Part shown: positions 1-9,601 of the stretch, in pieces | Numbering within the stretch: position 1 is the stretch's first letter | How the letters are laid out: the number at the start of each line of letters is the position of its first letter | NCBI GenBank assembly: GCA_020846655.1 | Contig: JADLDL010000195.1 | Span: forward strand, 1-64,000 | Source: Saprospiraceae bacterium | GTDB taxonomy: Bacteria > Bacteroidota > Bacteroidia > Chitinophagales > Saprospiraceae | Direction: 5' to 3' | DNA length: 64,000 nucleotides | The notes under the pieces: generated by a model | Told to the model about the DNA's origin: nothing | The model's database searches: none | Seen by the model: the letters and a program-made list of their open reading frames with translations, nothing else | Made by a program: the position numbers and the translations under genes

Positions 1-1672
1 ACCCATAGCGGGCGATCGCCGGATCGCCGTTGCCATTTTTCAATTGGCCAAAAACTTCGTCGTAGGTGCGGTTTTCTTTGGAGATAAATACGATATGCTT
101 GATCGGACTTTTTGTAGCACCGGGCATGACTGGCACCGGGTTGTTCTTCCGCGCAGATACCGCAGGGGCGCTGGTTGCTTGGAGGCTGAAATTGTTGTCC
201 AACACTTGTTTCGTCCAGCGCGGCAGATCCTGATCGGCAGGGATGTCCAAAAAGGTCACTGAACCGTGCATCAGGTGCCCGACATATGTGCCTTCCGGGC
301 CTTCCGCAAACGTAAATCCCCCGTTTGGGCCGCTGCCGAAGCCTTTGGCATTGGCGACAATCAGTTTTTTGCCATCCGGTGTAACAGCCAGTTTTGACGG
401 AAACCAGCCTACCGGCAAATGCCCGAGTACCTGGAACGTTCCGACGTCAATGACAGCCACCGCATTAATACCCGACTCCGCCACATAGAGGCGTTTTTGA
501 TCCGGCGACAAGGTCAACCCAAACGGAATCACCCCTCTGTACCGGGCCAGTTGGGGCAAGGGTTTCAGAAAAATATTTTGTACGACTTTTCCCTGAATCG
601 GGTCAATTACCGAAACACAATCGTTATTCCCGTTGGAGACAAACACAAACTGCTCGTTGGCAACGACCGAGTTCGGACTGGCGCCGCCAACCGCCGGAAT
701 GCCGTCTATTTTTTCGCCGACCAAAAAGCCGGTTTTGACTTTATGTACTACCGTAGGTTGGGCGCTGGAAACATCCACGGCCCACACGGAAAAAGATTCG
801 GGCACATTCGGATCACCTAAAGCCGGCACCTCCAGGCGGCCTTTTTGATACCCCTTGCGCATGTCTTCGGAGCCAAAAGCCGAACTTGGGAAATCAGCCC
901 CCGTCGCTTTCAGATCTGTCTGATCCAGGTTGATGAACGGGCTGTATTCAAACATACCCACATTTGCCACGTATACGGTCCGTTCGTCGGGCGACAAGGC
1001 AATACCGAACGGATAGCGCCCTACAGGAAGGTAATGAAGTACTTTTCGGGCCCGGGTATCCACCACCAGCAGCCTGAAATTGCTTTGGTCACAGACAAAT
1101 AGCCGGCTGCCGTCCTTGGTCAGCACCAAATCGCCCAGATAGCCATCCGGGTTTTCTGCCTGAGCACATTGGATAGAATCCAACTTGGCGCCGCTGCGCA
1201 AATCGTAACGAAACAATTGGTTGGCGCTGCCGCCCGATACCCAGACGCTACCGTCGTCGGGGGTTATGGCCAGCCCCATAAAAACATCTTCGAGCAATTT
1301 CGGATCATTCATTGGCCCTTCCGGTATCTGCCGAGCAAGGGGTTTTCCGGTGCCCTGGTCTTCCAGCAGGGTAATCGAAAACGGCCGGTTCCCTGAGTTA
1401 GCCGTCACGGCCACCTTGCCATTGGGCGACAAACACAACCCATACGGGTGCGGGGCAATGCGGATTGTCGTACCCATAGGTCGTATGATCCGCCCGTTGG
1501 GCAGGATCGCACTTCCGGTGGCGGGTTGAATTTGACAATACTGGTCGCCCGCAGGCGCTTGAACAAGCCACTGGCTCCCCGACTGCCGGGCAGATTGAGT
1601 AGTGTGGCAGGCCTGAAGCAATAGGATGCTGCCAAATACGATCCAGACTGATATTTTTATGATATTTTGCAT
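1..1672 (-). CDS. YncE-like beta-propeller lipoprotein with C-terminal phosphoesterase domain (3' end outside window)
   Basis: This ORF is missing from the track because it runs off the left edge. The reverse strand from the ATG at 1672 reads open for 557 codons. It begins with a lipoprotein signal ending in LLLQAC, so export and lipid anchoring are likely. The middle is a series of YVTN/YncE-type propeller blades, with phrases such as LSPDERTVYVANVG and LSPDQKRLYVAESG. The last residues visible, IKHIVFISKENRTYDEVFG, are the typical opening of the phosphoesterase/alkaline-phosphatase superfamily domain that often follows such propellers. The domain call is firm; the substrate is unknown and the catalytic core lies outside the window. 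It is divergent from the TonB receptor gene. Confidence 0.85.
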   Translation of the reverse strand, partial: MQNIIKISVWIVFGSILLLQACHTTQSARQSGSQWLVQAPAGDQYCQIQPATGSAILPNGRIIRPMGTTIRIAPHPYGLCLSPNGKVAVTANSGNRPFSITLLEDQGTGKPLARQIPEGPMNDPKLLEDVFMGLAITPDDGSVWVSGGSANQLFRYDLRSGAKLDSIQCAQAENPDGYLGDLVLTKDGSRLFVCDQSNFRLLVVDTRARKVLHYLPVGRYPFGIALSPDERTVYVANVGMFEYSPFINLDQTDLKATGADFPSSAFGSEDMRKGYQKGRLEVPALGDPNVPESFSVWAVDVSSAQPTVVHKVKTGFLVGEKIDGIPAVGGASPNSVVANEQFVFVSNGNNDCVSVIDPIQGKVVQNIFLKPLPQLARYRGVIPFGLTLSPDQKRLYVAESGINAVAVIDVGTFQVLGHLPVGWFPSKLAVTPDGKKLIVANAKGFGSGPNGGFTFAEGPEGTYVGHLMHGSVTFLDIPADQDLPRWTKQVLDNNFSLQATSAPAVSARKNNPVPVMPGATKSPIKHIVFISKENRTYDEVFGQLKNGNGDPAIARYG

Positions 1673-1801
1673 AGCGGCGAAGATCCAACGGTTGGTCGAG
1701 CGCGAAAGGGTTTTGTAGTTGAAGAAAATGTGAATTAAATACCGGCGTCAACCGACTAGTTTGGTACGTTAGCGCAGCGGGGAGTCCAATTTCAATTAAC
1801 G

Positions 1802-1830
1802 TTGGCTTAATGTCTGCCCATCTACCTTTG
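1802..1830 (+). promoter_or_regulatory. Bacteroidota-type promoter of the TonB receptor gene
   Basis: TTG at 1802-1804, an 18-nt spacer and TACCTTTG at 1823-1830 match the Bacteroidota sigma-A pattern (TTG, about 19 nt, TAnnTTTG). The ATG follows at 1848, so the expected leader is very short. Confidence 0.6.
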
Positions 1831-1847
1831 TTTGAAACAGACAGCTT

Positions 1848-3902
1848 ATGCGTACTCTATTTCTGTATCTTTTGCTCACGCTGCCCGGCATTGCTGTTTC
1901 TCAAGTGATACAAGCCCAGCCGGTATCGGATTCTACTGCCATAGATTCTACCTATCTGGGCATGTTGAGTGAACTGCTGGTCACGGCACGGCGGAGCGCT
2001 ACGCCACGGCTTGAATCGCCAGAAGCCATCGGGGCCGTCAGCGTAACTACGATCCGCCGCCATCAATACCGCAGCAGTCCGGAAGCCCTGGCGGCCGCCT
2101 CCGGTGTTTTTCTCCAAAAAACCAACCACGGCGGCGGCTCCCCTTTCCTGCGCGGACTCACCGGCAACCAAACCCTGCTGCTGATCGACGGCATCCGGCT
2201 CAGCAATGCCACGTTCCGCTATGGCCCCAACCAGTATTTCAACACGATTGATGTGTTCAGCCTCGACCGAATCGAGGTGCTCCGGGGCAACGGCTCGGTG
2301 CAATACGGGTCTGATGCACTGGGCGGCACCATCCAAGCCTTCAGCCACGATGCGGTGCTGGCTGCCACACCCACCTGGGGCGGCACGGTGTTGTTGCGCG
2401 GCGCCACACAGGGCATGGAGCAAAGCGCACATGGCCGACTGAACTTCAGCAGCAGCCGGATAGCCGCGACAGGGGGGCTGAGTTATCGCCATTTTGGAGA
2501 CCTGGTGGGAGGCGACAGCACCGGGCGCCAATCGCCCAGCGGGTATCCGGAGTTCGATGTTGATGTAAAAGCCCGCTTTGTGCTGTCGCCCTCGACCCAA
2601 CTGGTCGCCGCACACCAGCAGGTACACCAATGGCAAGTGCCCGTTTTTCACAAAATACAGCTGGAAAATTTTGCGGAAAACGCCTTCGATCCGCAGCGCC
2701 GGCAACTCAGTTATGCGCGCCTGGAACAAGCCCTCCAACGGCAGGGCCCCTGGCGCTCGTTTAGCCTGACGGCTTCCGTGCAGGAAACGGAAGAAGGCCG
2801 CCGCAGCCAAAAAAACGGCTCCAGCGTGCTGCGCTATGAAAATGACAAGGTTCGCTCCCTGGGTCTGATCGCGCAGATCAACTCGGTCTTTTCCCGGTAC
2901 TGGACGGCCAACAGCGGCATCGATGTGTACCACGACCGGGTGCGCAGTAGCCGGACGGACACCGACCAAAGTACCGGAATAGCCAACCCGAAACGGGGCC
3001 TGTATCCGGATGGCTCCACCATGACCAGTTTTTCCGTGTTCACGCTGCACGAGGCAGCCGTCCAGGACTGGCGTTTTACCGCCGGCGCCCGCTGGAATGG
3101 GTTCGACATCTCGGCGCGCGACGAAGCCATTGGAGCCGTCCGCCTGCACCCCTCTGCCCTGGTCGGGAATCTTTCCGTGCTGCGCAAAACCGGCCCAAAC
3201 GCCCGGGTATTTGCAGCGTTCAACTCAGCCTTTCGGGCGCCCAATATCGATGACCTGGGCACGCTGGGCATTGTTGATTTTCGCTTTGAAACGCCGAACT
3301 ATGCCTTGCAACCGGAGCATTCGTTTCAATATCAATTGGGGTATAAATATTCGGGAAAAACGGTGCAAGGCGAGCTGTACCTGTACCGCAGCGAACTGCG
3401 GGACTTGATCACCCGCATCCGGCAGGATACGCAAACCCGGCAGGGCTACCCGCTCTACCAAAAGGAAAATGCCGAGCGCGCTTATATTCAAGGTGTGGAA
3501 TCCAATTGGCGCTATGCCTTTCGGCAGCGCTGGACACTCCAGGGCAGCCTCACTTATGCCTATGGCCAGAACCTCACCCAACGCGAGCCCATGCGCCGCA
3601 TTCCGCCGCTCTTTGGCCGCCTCGCCCTCGATTACCAACCGGGCCCCTGGTCTTTTGGCCTGGAAACGCAGGCCGCAGGCGCCCAGCGCCGGCTGGCCAA
3701 AGGCGACACCGAAGATAACCGCATTCCCAAGGGCGGCACGCCGGGTTGGGCGCTGTTGAACCTGTACGCCGGGGTGACCTGGAAGCATGTGTCGGTCCGG
3801 CTCAGCGCCCTCAATTTGTGGAACACCGATTACCGAACCCACGGTTCCGGAGTAAATGGCTATGGGCGCTCTGTCTTTGTGACGGTGAGTGCCCAATGGT
3901 AA
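1848..3902 (+). CDS. TonB-dependent outer-membrane receptor, heme/hemoglobin-receptor-like
   Basis: A 684-aa protein with a signal peptide (about residues 1-20), then a plug domain at about 45-165 (phrases FLRGLTGNQTLLLIDGIRL and RIEVLRGNGSVQYGSDALGG), then a 22-strand-type barrel ending in an aromatic residue (SAQW). The barrel carries FRAPNIDDL followed by TPNYALQPE, which resembles the FRAP and NPNL signatures of heme and hemoglobin receptors; that substrate is an inference. There is no N-terminal carboxypeptidase-like domain, so it is not a SusC. A near-consensus promoter lies just upstream. It stands alone and converges on the PhnZ-like gene with only 3 nt between the stops. Confidence 0.85.
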   Translation: MRTLFLYLLLTLPGIAVSQVIQAQPVSDSTAIDSTYLGMLSELLVTARRSATPRLESPEAIGAVSVTTIRRHQYRSSPEALAAASGVFLQKTNHGGGSPFLRGLTGNQTLLLIDGIRLSNATFRYGPNQYFNTIDVFSLDRIEVLRGNGSVQYGSDALGGTIQAFSHDAVLAATPTWGGTVLLRGATQGMEQSAHGRLNFSSSRIAATGGLSYRHFGDLVGGDSTGRQSPSGYPEFDVDVKARFVLSPSTQLVAAHQQVHQWQVPVFHKIQLENFAENAFDPQRRQLSYARLEQALQRQGPWRSFSLTASVQETEEGRRSQKNGSSVLRYENDKVRSLGLIAQINSVFSRYWTANSGIDVYHDRVRSSRTDTDQSTGIANPKRGLYPDGSTMTSFSVFTLHEAAVQDWRFTAGARWNGFDISARDEAIGAVRLHPSALVGNLSVLRKTGPNARVFAAFNSAFRAPNIDDLGTLGIVDFRFETPNYALQPEHSFQYQLGYKYSGKTVQGELYLYRSELRDLITRIRQDTQTRQGYPLYQKENAERAYIQGVESNWRYAFRQRWTLQGSLTYAYGQNLTQREPMRRIPPLFGRLALDYQPGPWSFGLETQAAGAQRRLAKGDTEDNRIPKGGTPGWALLNLYAGVTWKHVSVRLSALNLWNTDYRTHGSGVNGYGRSVFVTVSAQW

Positions 3903-3905
3903 TAG

Positions 3906-4490
3906 TCAGGCCGGCTGCTGCTGCGCAACATGTTCGCGCATTCGATCCATGAGCCAATCCAGGCCTGGCAAAGGCATTCCTTCCACTTTGGCCTGTTCAT
4001 CCAGGCGCCGAAGGGCGAGGTGTTGCGCAAACAAGGCATCCTGTTCAAATTCGAGTTGTTCGTCGGGACTCATCAGCCCGCCTTGTTTTTCGAGCGTCGT
4101 TCTGCTGGCTTCAGACAAGCCGAGAAAATAAACCGGGTCGGTGGTCACCAGGTACCGTTTGGCCTGCACATGGCCGGCCACCAGACGGGCAATTTTGGTA
4201 GAAAAACCCAATTTTAAGAGTGCATCGGCGCCCACCCGTTCGTGGTGGCGGGTGCCATAGCCGTCCATTTGTTCCTGACCGGATGCCGCGCCGCACAGAT
4301 GGCCATAGTCGTGTAAAAAAGCAGCCAGTATAAATTCGACATCCGCCGGATAGATCTTTTGGGCCAGTTCGGCGGTTTGCACGGCATGCTCCAATTGGCT
4401 GACCGGCTCGCCGAAATAGGCTTCTTGGCCGTGCTCCTCAAAAGCGGCCAGTATGGTTTTTATATTTCTTTCTATTTGAACAGTTGTCAT
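3906..4490 (-). CDS. HD-domain mixed-valent di-iron oxygenase, PhnZ-like
   Basis: A 194-aa protein of the HD superfamily and about the length of PhnZ, which oxidatively cleaves 2-amino-1-hydroxyethylphosphonate to glycine and phosphate. It has the subfamily signature Y25-x-G-E28 followed by H35 (YFGEPVSQLEHA), which separates these oxygenases from ordinary HD phosphohydrolases, plus the HD pair H60-D61 (AFLHDYGH) and a second histidine in RHHERVGADAL. The usual partner PhnY, a 2-oxoglutarate dioxygenase, is not in the window, so the actual substrate is uncertain. It lies downstream of susCD on the same strand but is separated from it by a terminator-like hairpin. Confidence 0.75.
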   Translation of the reverse strand: MTTVQIERNIKTILAAFEEHGQEAYFGEPVSQLEHAVQTAELAQKIYPADVEFILAAFLHDYGHLCGAASGQEQMDGYGTRHHERVGADALLKLGFSTKIARLVAGHVQAKRYLVTTDPVYFLGLSEASRTTLEKQGGLMSPDEQLEFEQDALFAQHLALRRLDEQAKVEGMPLPGLDWLMDRMREHVAQQQPA

Positions 4491-4500
4491 ATACTTTGCT

Positions 4501-4538
4501 TTTAAAAATATGGGAAAACGGCTTGCGCCATTTTCCCA
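4501..4538 (-). terminator. Rho-independent terminator of the susCD operon
   Basis: On the minus strand a 12-bp stem (TGGGAAAATGGC / GCCGTTTTCCCA, one mismatch) with a GCAA loop is followed by TATTTTT. It lies directly after the susD stop at 4576 and before the PhnZ-like gene. Confidence 0.65.
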
Positions 4539-4575
4539 TTATCTTACCTGTTATCGTATGAAGCAAATACGTTAG

Positions 4576-6045
4576 TTAGTTCAGGTGCCACATTTTGCTG
4601 TTCAAATCATCCGGCCCCTGGCGTTGGATGGCTTGGTTGTAACTCGCCGAGTTGAGCGACTGCTCAATGATCGGGTACCGGAAGCGCACCGGGATTTTGT
4701 CGTTGTTTTGGTTTGAAGCACCGGGTTGGAGGGCCGGAATACCGGTCCGCCGCCAGTCAAACCAGGCTTCCAGGCCCTGGAAATACAAGGACACCCATTT
4801 CTGGAAACCAATTTTCGATAATTTTTCCTGTTGGCTGCCGGCATAGGTCGTTTCCAGGCGCGTCAGATAGTCGACCGGTGTGCTGAGGCCGTAAAACGCA
4901 AACGAGGCGTTCACCCCGTTTTCATAAAACGTTTTGGCATCGCCGGAGATCAGGCCTTTTTCAGCCGCTTCTGCCAGCAGAAATTCAAGTTCGGCATAGG
5001 TCATAATTACGCCTTTGGCGATCGTAAGGCCCTGTGCGGTGATAGATTCTTCATAGAAAAGACTACCGATCCGCGACTGAAATTGCGGTCCGCCGTTGTA
5101 TTGCAGCGCATCCACGTCGTTGAGGCCGTTGGGAATGCCGGCGTATTCGGGTTCAACACCGCTTTCGGTGGCCGGTGTGGGGCGGAAGAAAATAGGCATC
5201 CGTGGGTCGCCGAGTGATTTCAGGGTGTCCAACAAGGTTTTGCTGGCCCGGAATTCGTTGAAAGACCCGATCCGCGAGGAATAGAGCGGAAACTGGTCGG
5301 GCGAGGTGGATTTGAAGGTGTACACCGCATTGTCGGCCACGCTTTCAAAAACCGGGTAACTCGCCGGATTGTCTATGATCGCTTTCAGGTCGGCGCTGAC
5401 GTCGCGTTTGCGGGAAATGCGCAGCAGGGCACGCACCCGGAGCGAGTTGGCCAGTTTTTTCCACTTGCTGACATTGCCGCCGAAAACAACATCGCCGGCA
5501 ATTACTTCGCTGCTGGTACCGAGGAGTTCGGAGGCTTCTTTCAGGTCGGCGAGAATCCCGTTGTATACCTGCTCTTGTGCGTCGTATGCCGGGTAGTTTT
5601 GGCCTTCTTTGGCCTGAATGGCCTGGGAATACGGAATATCGCCGTAGCAATCGGTGGCCAGCGAAAACATCCAGGATTTCATCACCAGGGCAACGCCTTT
5701 GTAGTTGTTTTCGCCGTTGGCTTCGCTTTGGATGATGATGTTGTTGACGTCGCGCATGTTGTCATACACGTTGTTCCAAATGCTATTGAGTTCGCCCCAG
5801 AGGTAGCGGTCTTCGTTTACAAACTGGTTTTTGGCAGCATGCTGGATCACGATATTGCCGATGCCCCAGGTTTCGCCCAACACCGAGCCCATCATGTCGC
5901 GCTGAATTTGCGGCAGCAACAAGCCGGAGTTTACAGCCGTCGGGGCGTTGGGGTTGGTGTTGATGTCGTCAAAATTTTTGGTGCAGGCGGAGAAAAGCGC
6001 CAGGCAACCGAGGGCAAGCAATACGGTACGAGAAATATGTTTCAT
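4576..6045 (-). CDS. SusD/RagB-family nutrient-binding outer-membrane lipoprotein
   Basis: A 489-aa protein with a lipoprotein signal (ALFSAC, Cys about residue 21) followed by the usual SusD opening FDDINTNPNAPT. Alpha-helical TPR-like regions and the conserved end region (QKWVSLYFQGLEAWFDWRRTG) fit the SusD-like family 2. SusD proteins lie over the SusC barrel and capture glycans, peptides or other nutrients. It is 27 nt downstream of susC, so the two are one operon. No glycosidase or peptidase is linked, so the substrate cannot be named. Confidence 0.92.
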   Translation of the reverse strand: MKHISRTVLLALGCLALFSACTKNFDDINTNPNAPTAVNSGLLLPQIQRDMMGSVLGETWGIGNIVIQHAAKNQFVNEDRYLWGELNSIWNNVYDNMRDVNNIIIQSEANGENNYKGVALVMKSWMFSLATDCYGDIPYSQAIQAKEGQNYPAYDAQEQVYNGILADLKEASELLGTSSEVIAGDVVFGGNVSKWKKLANSLRVRALLRISRKRDVSADLKAIIDNPASYPVFESVADNAVYTFKSTSPDQFPLYSSRIGSFNEFRASKTLLDTLKSLGDPRMPIFFRPTPATESGVEPEYAGIPNGLNDVDALQYNGGPQFQSRIGSLFYEESITAQGLTIAKGVIMTYAELEFLLAEAAEKGLISGDAKTFYENGVNASFAFYGLSTPVDYLTRLETTYAGSQQEKLSKIGFQKWVSLYFQGLEAWFDWRRTGIPALQPGASNQNNDKIPVRFRYPIIEQSLNSASYNQAIQRQGPDDLNSKMWHLN

Positions 6046-6072
6046 TGCAATTGTTGTTAAAAGGTAAAAGAA

Positions 6073-9000
6073 TTAAAACCGGAAATTGAGGTTCACGCCC
6101 CAGCTCCGGGTGGAGGGCAAGGCTACCGATTCTACGCCCGGAATGACGGTGCCCCCCGAGGTGGAGGACGTTTCCGGATCGATGTGCGGCACCTTGGTCC
6201 ACAGGGCCAGGTTGCGGCCTACGAGGCTGAGGTTGATGTCGCGCAGGCTGCTTTTGCCGAGCAAGCGGTTCGGGAGCGTGTAGCCCAGGCGTACTTCGCG
6301 GAGTTTCACGAAAGACGCGTCGTATATCACGCCTTCGATCAGGCGGCGGCCCAGGGTATAGGACGTATGCCACTCGCGGGCGCTGAGTTTGACCGTGTTG
6401 GGGCTGAAACTGCCGTCGGCATTTTTCACCACACCATCGCCGATGACGCCGTTGCCGGCTACACTCAGGTCGTACCCGTCGGCGCGGCCTTCGAGGGTTT
6501 CGCTGATCTGTCCGCCTTCACGGCCCACCGTTTGGGTGTGGGAATACACCTCGCCGCCGGAGCGGATGTCGAACAACACGCCCAAGGACAAGCCTTTGAA
6601 CGTGAACGTATTGCTGATGCCGCCCAGCCAGTCCGGGTTGTAGTTGCCGAGCAGGATGGGGCTGGCAGTAGCCACCGGTTTGCCCTGCGAATTGTACACC
6701 ACTTTGCCGACGTTTTGGCCGCTCGGGTCGTAATACGGGGAGTTCGGGTCGCTGCTCACACGGGCAAAACCAATGCCGTACATGTTGCCCATTTGTTCGC
6801 CCACGCGGGCTTCCACCGACACATAGCGGGAGGCCAGTACATAATTGGTAATTTCCTGATCGGAAATCGGGTCGGTGTACAATTCCTTCACTTCGCTGCG
6901 GTTGCGGGAGAAATTCAGGGCAATGTCCCAGGAAAAATTCCGCGCTTTGACCGGCGTAGCATTCAATGTAATCTCGATGCCCTGGTTTTGGATCAGGCCG
7001 GCGTTGATGATCCGGGCGCTGTAGCCGGAGGTACCGGACAAAGGAATCGGGAGGATCTGGTTTTTACTTTGGGTGTTGTAGTAGGTAAAATCAAGGCCAA
7101 TCCGGTTGTGCAGGAAACGCACATCGAAACCGGTTTCGATGGAGGTGCTGATCTCCGGCTTCAGTTCGGGGTTCACCAACACGCTCGACTCGCTGTACGA
7201 GGGGCTGCCTTGTACCTGTGTTTGTGCGTTGTAAATGGTCGCCAACTGGTAGGGATCGGTGTCGTTGCCCACCTGGGCCACGCCAAACCGGACTTTGGCA
7301 AACGAAAGCACACCATCCGTATTGATTTTCAACGCATCGGTCAGGACGCCGCTCAGGTTGGCGGCGTAATAAAGGTAACTGCGCGAATCGGAGGGCAGGG
7401 TGCTCGACCAGTCGTTGCGGGCCGAAAGATCGAGGTACAGGTAGTTGTTGAAACCCAATTGGCCCGTGGCGTACAGCGAGTTGATCCGTTTTTCCGTGTA
7501 CGGCGTGTTGGTCAGGTTTTGAACGGCTACGCGCGAGTTGGAGAGCGTGTACACGCCCGGCACCGCGAGTTCGGGGGCAATCACATCGGAGAACCGGCCG
7601 ACCTGGCGCATGGTGTTGCCGCCAACGCCGAGGTTGAGGTCAAATTTCTCGTTCAGCGCCCGTTTGAAATTCAGGAGAAAATCGGAGTTCGTTTCCGAAA
7701 AATTGATCCGCTCTTCGCGGTAAGAGCCGCGCTGGAAGCGCTGGGTGCTGTAGGCGCGTTTGCGGGCGCGGAATTCGTTGTTCACGTCCGTGCCGGTACG
7801 CACCATCAGGCTCAGTTCCGGGGTAAAATCATAGGTCACGGCCAGGTTGCCGTACAGGCGGTGCAGGTCCTGGCTGTTGGTGTTTTCAAATACCCCGAAA
7901 TAGGGGTTGTCGTGGTAGTTGTAGTTGAAATTGAACTGGTTGAGGCCTTCGCGGCCGGCCATCCAGTAGTCTTTCAAGGATGCCATGTCAGCGCCGCGGC
8001 CCAGCCAGCAGTTGAACAGGTACATGATATTTTCGGTGCCGTAGCTCAGGTTCGGGCGGTTGTCGCTGTCGCCGTTCACATAGTTGATGGCGGTACGCAC
8101 GCGGAGTTTGGGGCTGAGGTTGAGTCCGCCCGCAAACGCAAGCGTATTGCGCTTCAGGTTGGTGTTCGGCACCGTGCCTTTTTGATCCAGCCAGGTGTAC
8201 GACAGGCGGAAATCACCTTTGTCGTTGCTGCCCGATACGGCCACGTTGTGGGTATTGGTGAGGCCTGTTTCAAAAAAATCACGGACGTTGTCCGGCTGAG
8301 CGACCCAAGGCGTGGCGGCAATGGTGCCACGGGCTGCCAATTGTTGGTTGAGGTCGACCGGGCCGATGGACGTAAACAGGTTACCCACGTCCCCGCCGCG
8401 AAAACCGTTGCTGGTGGGCGAATTGAATTGTTCGATGAGTTGGCCGGAAAATTTGGGGCCCCAGTTTTCATCCACACCATCCGCCTGACCGCCGCCGTTG
8501 CCATCTTTAAACTGGAAAACACCACCCAGGCCCTGGCCATATTGATTCTGGTAATCGGGGAGGCGGAGAATGTTTTCAAACGTCACCGTCGAGTTCACGG
8601 ACACACCAATACCTTTTGAATTTTTACCGGATTTGGTGGTAATCAGGATCACGCCGTTGTTGGCCCGCGAGCCGTACAGCGCAGCCGCACTCGCGCCTTT
8701 CAGCACAGTGATGGCTTCTACGTCGTCCGGATTGACCAGGCCCGCGCCGTTGCCATAGTCGGCGTCCTGATAACTATTGCCGGAGGAGCCGCGGAATTCA
8801 TTGCTGATCGGCACCCCGTCGATCACGAAGAGCGGTTGGTTGCGGTTGATGTTGAGCGAACGCTCGCCACGGATGGTAATGCGCGAGGAGGAGCCAATGC
8901 CCGAGGGGTTGCCCACAATCGTCAGGCCCGCTACTTTGCCCGAGAGCGTATTTATAATGTTGGTTTCCCGGGCTTTGTTGAGCTCGCTGCCGCTGACTTC

Positions 9001-9381
9001 TTGTGCGGAATAGCCCAGGGATTTTTTCTCCCGGCTGATCCCCAGGGCTGTTACGATCACCTCTTTAATGGCGGTGTTGGGCGCCAGTTTGACCAGCACC
9101 GTCAGGGAAGCATCGATAGAAACGGACTGTTCGGCATAACCCACCAGCGAAACGACCAGGATGTCGCCGGATTTGGCGTCCAGGCTGAACGAACCGTTCG
9201 CGTCGGCCACAGCGCCACGGGTGGTGCCTTTTACAGCGATCGTTGCTCCGGGGAGCGCCTCATCGGTATCGGCGTCCAACACGGAGCCGCTGATCCGCTG
9301 CGCTGAACCGGCGGTACAAGCAATAAGCGTTAAAGCAAGGGCACAGAGCGTACCCTTGAAGGTTTGGAAAAATGCCTTCAT
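6073..9381 (-). CDS. SusC/RagA-family TonB-linked outer-membrane transporter
   Basis: The track ORF starts at 9456, but the methionine at 9381 (MKAFFQTFKGTLCALAL) opens a proper signal peptide, so 9381 is preferred, giving 1102 aa. After the signal comes the carboxypeptidase-like regulatory domain (ISGSVLDADTDEALPGATI). The SusC plug follows, with NIINTLSGKVAGLTI, RGERSLNINRNQPLFVIDG and AAALYGSRANNGVILITTK. The long barrel ends in WGVNLNFRF. It pairs with the downstream SusD to import a nutrient in a TonB-dependent way. A -7 box and a palindrome in the upstream gap suggest regulated transcription. Confidence 0.93.
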   Translation of the reverse strand: MKAFFQTFKGTLCALALTLIACTAGSAQRISGSVLDADTDEALPGATIAVKGTTRGAVADANGSFSLDAKSGDILVVSLVGYAEQSVSIDASLTVLVKLAPNTAIKEVIVTALGISREKKSLGYSAQEVSGSELNKARETNIINTLSGKVAGLTIVGNPSGIGSSSRITIRGERSLNINRNQPLFVIDGVPISNEFRGSSGNSYQDADYGNGAGLVNPDDVEAITVLKGASAAALYGSRANNGVILITTKSGKNSKGIGVSVNSTVTFENILRLPDYQNQYGQGLGGVFQFKDGNGGGQADGVDENWGPKFSGQLIEQFNSPTSNGFRGGDVGNLFTSIGPVDLNQQLAARGTIAATPWVAQPDNVRDFFETGLTNTHNVAVSGSNDKGDFRLSYTWLDQKGTVPNTNLKRNTLAFAGGLNLSPKLRVRTAINYVNGDSDNRPNLSYGTENIMYLFNCWLGRGADMASLKDYWMAGREGLNQFNFNYNYHDNPYFGVFENTNSQDLHRLYGNLAVTYDFTPELSLMVRTGTDVNNEFRARKRAYSTQRFQRGSYREERINFSETNSDFLLNFKRALNEKFDLNLGVGGNTMRQVGRFSDVIAPELAVPGVYTLSNSRVAVQNLTNTPYTEKRINSLYATGQLGFNNYLYLDLSARNDWSSTLPSDSRSYLYYAANLSGVLTDALKINTDGVLSFAKVRFGVAQVGNDTDPYQLATIYNAQTQVQGSPSYSESSVLVNPELKPEISTSIETGFDVRFLHNRIGLDFTYYNTQSKNQILPIPLSGTSGYSARIINAGLIQNQGIEITLNATPVKARNFSWDIALNFSRNRSEVKELYTDPISDQEITNYVLASRYVSVEARVGEQMGNMYGIGFARVSSDPNSPYYDPSGQNVGKVVYNSQGKPVATASPILLGNYNPDWLGGISNTFTFKGLSLGVLFDIRSGGEVYSHTQTVGREGGQISETLEGRADGYDLSVAGNGVIGDGVVKNADGSFSPNTVKLSAREWHTSYTLGRRLIEGVIYDASFVKLREVRLGYTLPNRLLGKSSLRDINLSLVGRNLALWTKVPHIDPETSSTSGGTVIPGVESVALPSTRSWGVNLNFRF

Positions 9382-9510
9382 TGATGGAAAAAGTTTAGTG
9401 TAAAATAACTGATTAGGCCATGGAGCAGCACTGCGCTCTATGGATAGCCCGGACAAATGGAAACACCCGGTAGAAGACCGGATCGTTTAGGTACCGGTGC
9501 AATTTCGGGG

Positions 9511-9518
9511 CAAATGTA
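9511..9518 (-). promoter_or_regulatory. Candidate -7 element upstream of susC
   Basis: The minus strand reads TACATTTG, an exact TAnnTTTG box, about 130 nt upstream of the susC ATG. No good -33 element is seen, which would fit an activated promoter. Confidence 0.4.
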
Positions 9519-9549
9519 GGTGCTGTGTTTGCCCTTGGTGTGAAGCCAG

Positions 9550-9568
9550 GTTTAACTTACAGTTAAAC
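9550..9568. promoter_or_regulatory. Operator-like perfect palindrome upstream of susC
   Basis: GTTTAACT-TAC-AGTTAAAC: perfect 8-bp arms around 3 nt. It lies 31-50 nt upstream of the susC -7 element, where an activator dimer could bind, and just past the 3' end of galT. No partner regulator is identified. Confidence 0.4.
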
Positions 9569-9601
9569 TTGTTCGAGTCCCGGCAGGCGGCATCGCGCCC
9601 G

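Noticed and set aside
1857-3149. A 430-aa minus-strand ORF inside the TonB receptor gene
   Set aside because: It is antisense to a well-defined plug and barrel and has no recognisable motif.
6184-8619. An 811-aa plus-strand ORF antisense to susC
   Set aside because: Low-complexity composition typical of an antisense frame; the susC reading frame is unambiguous.
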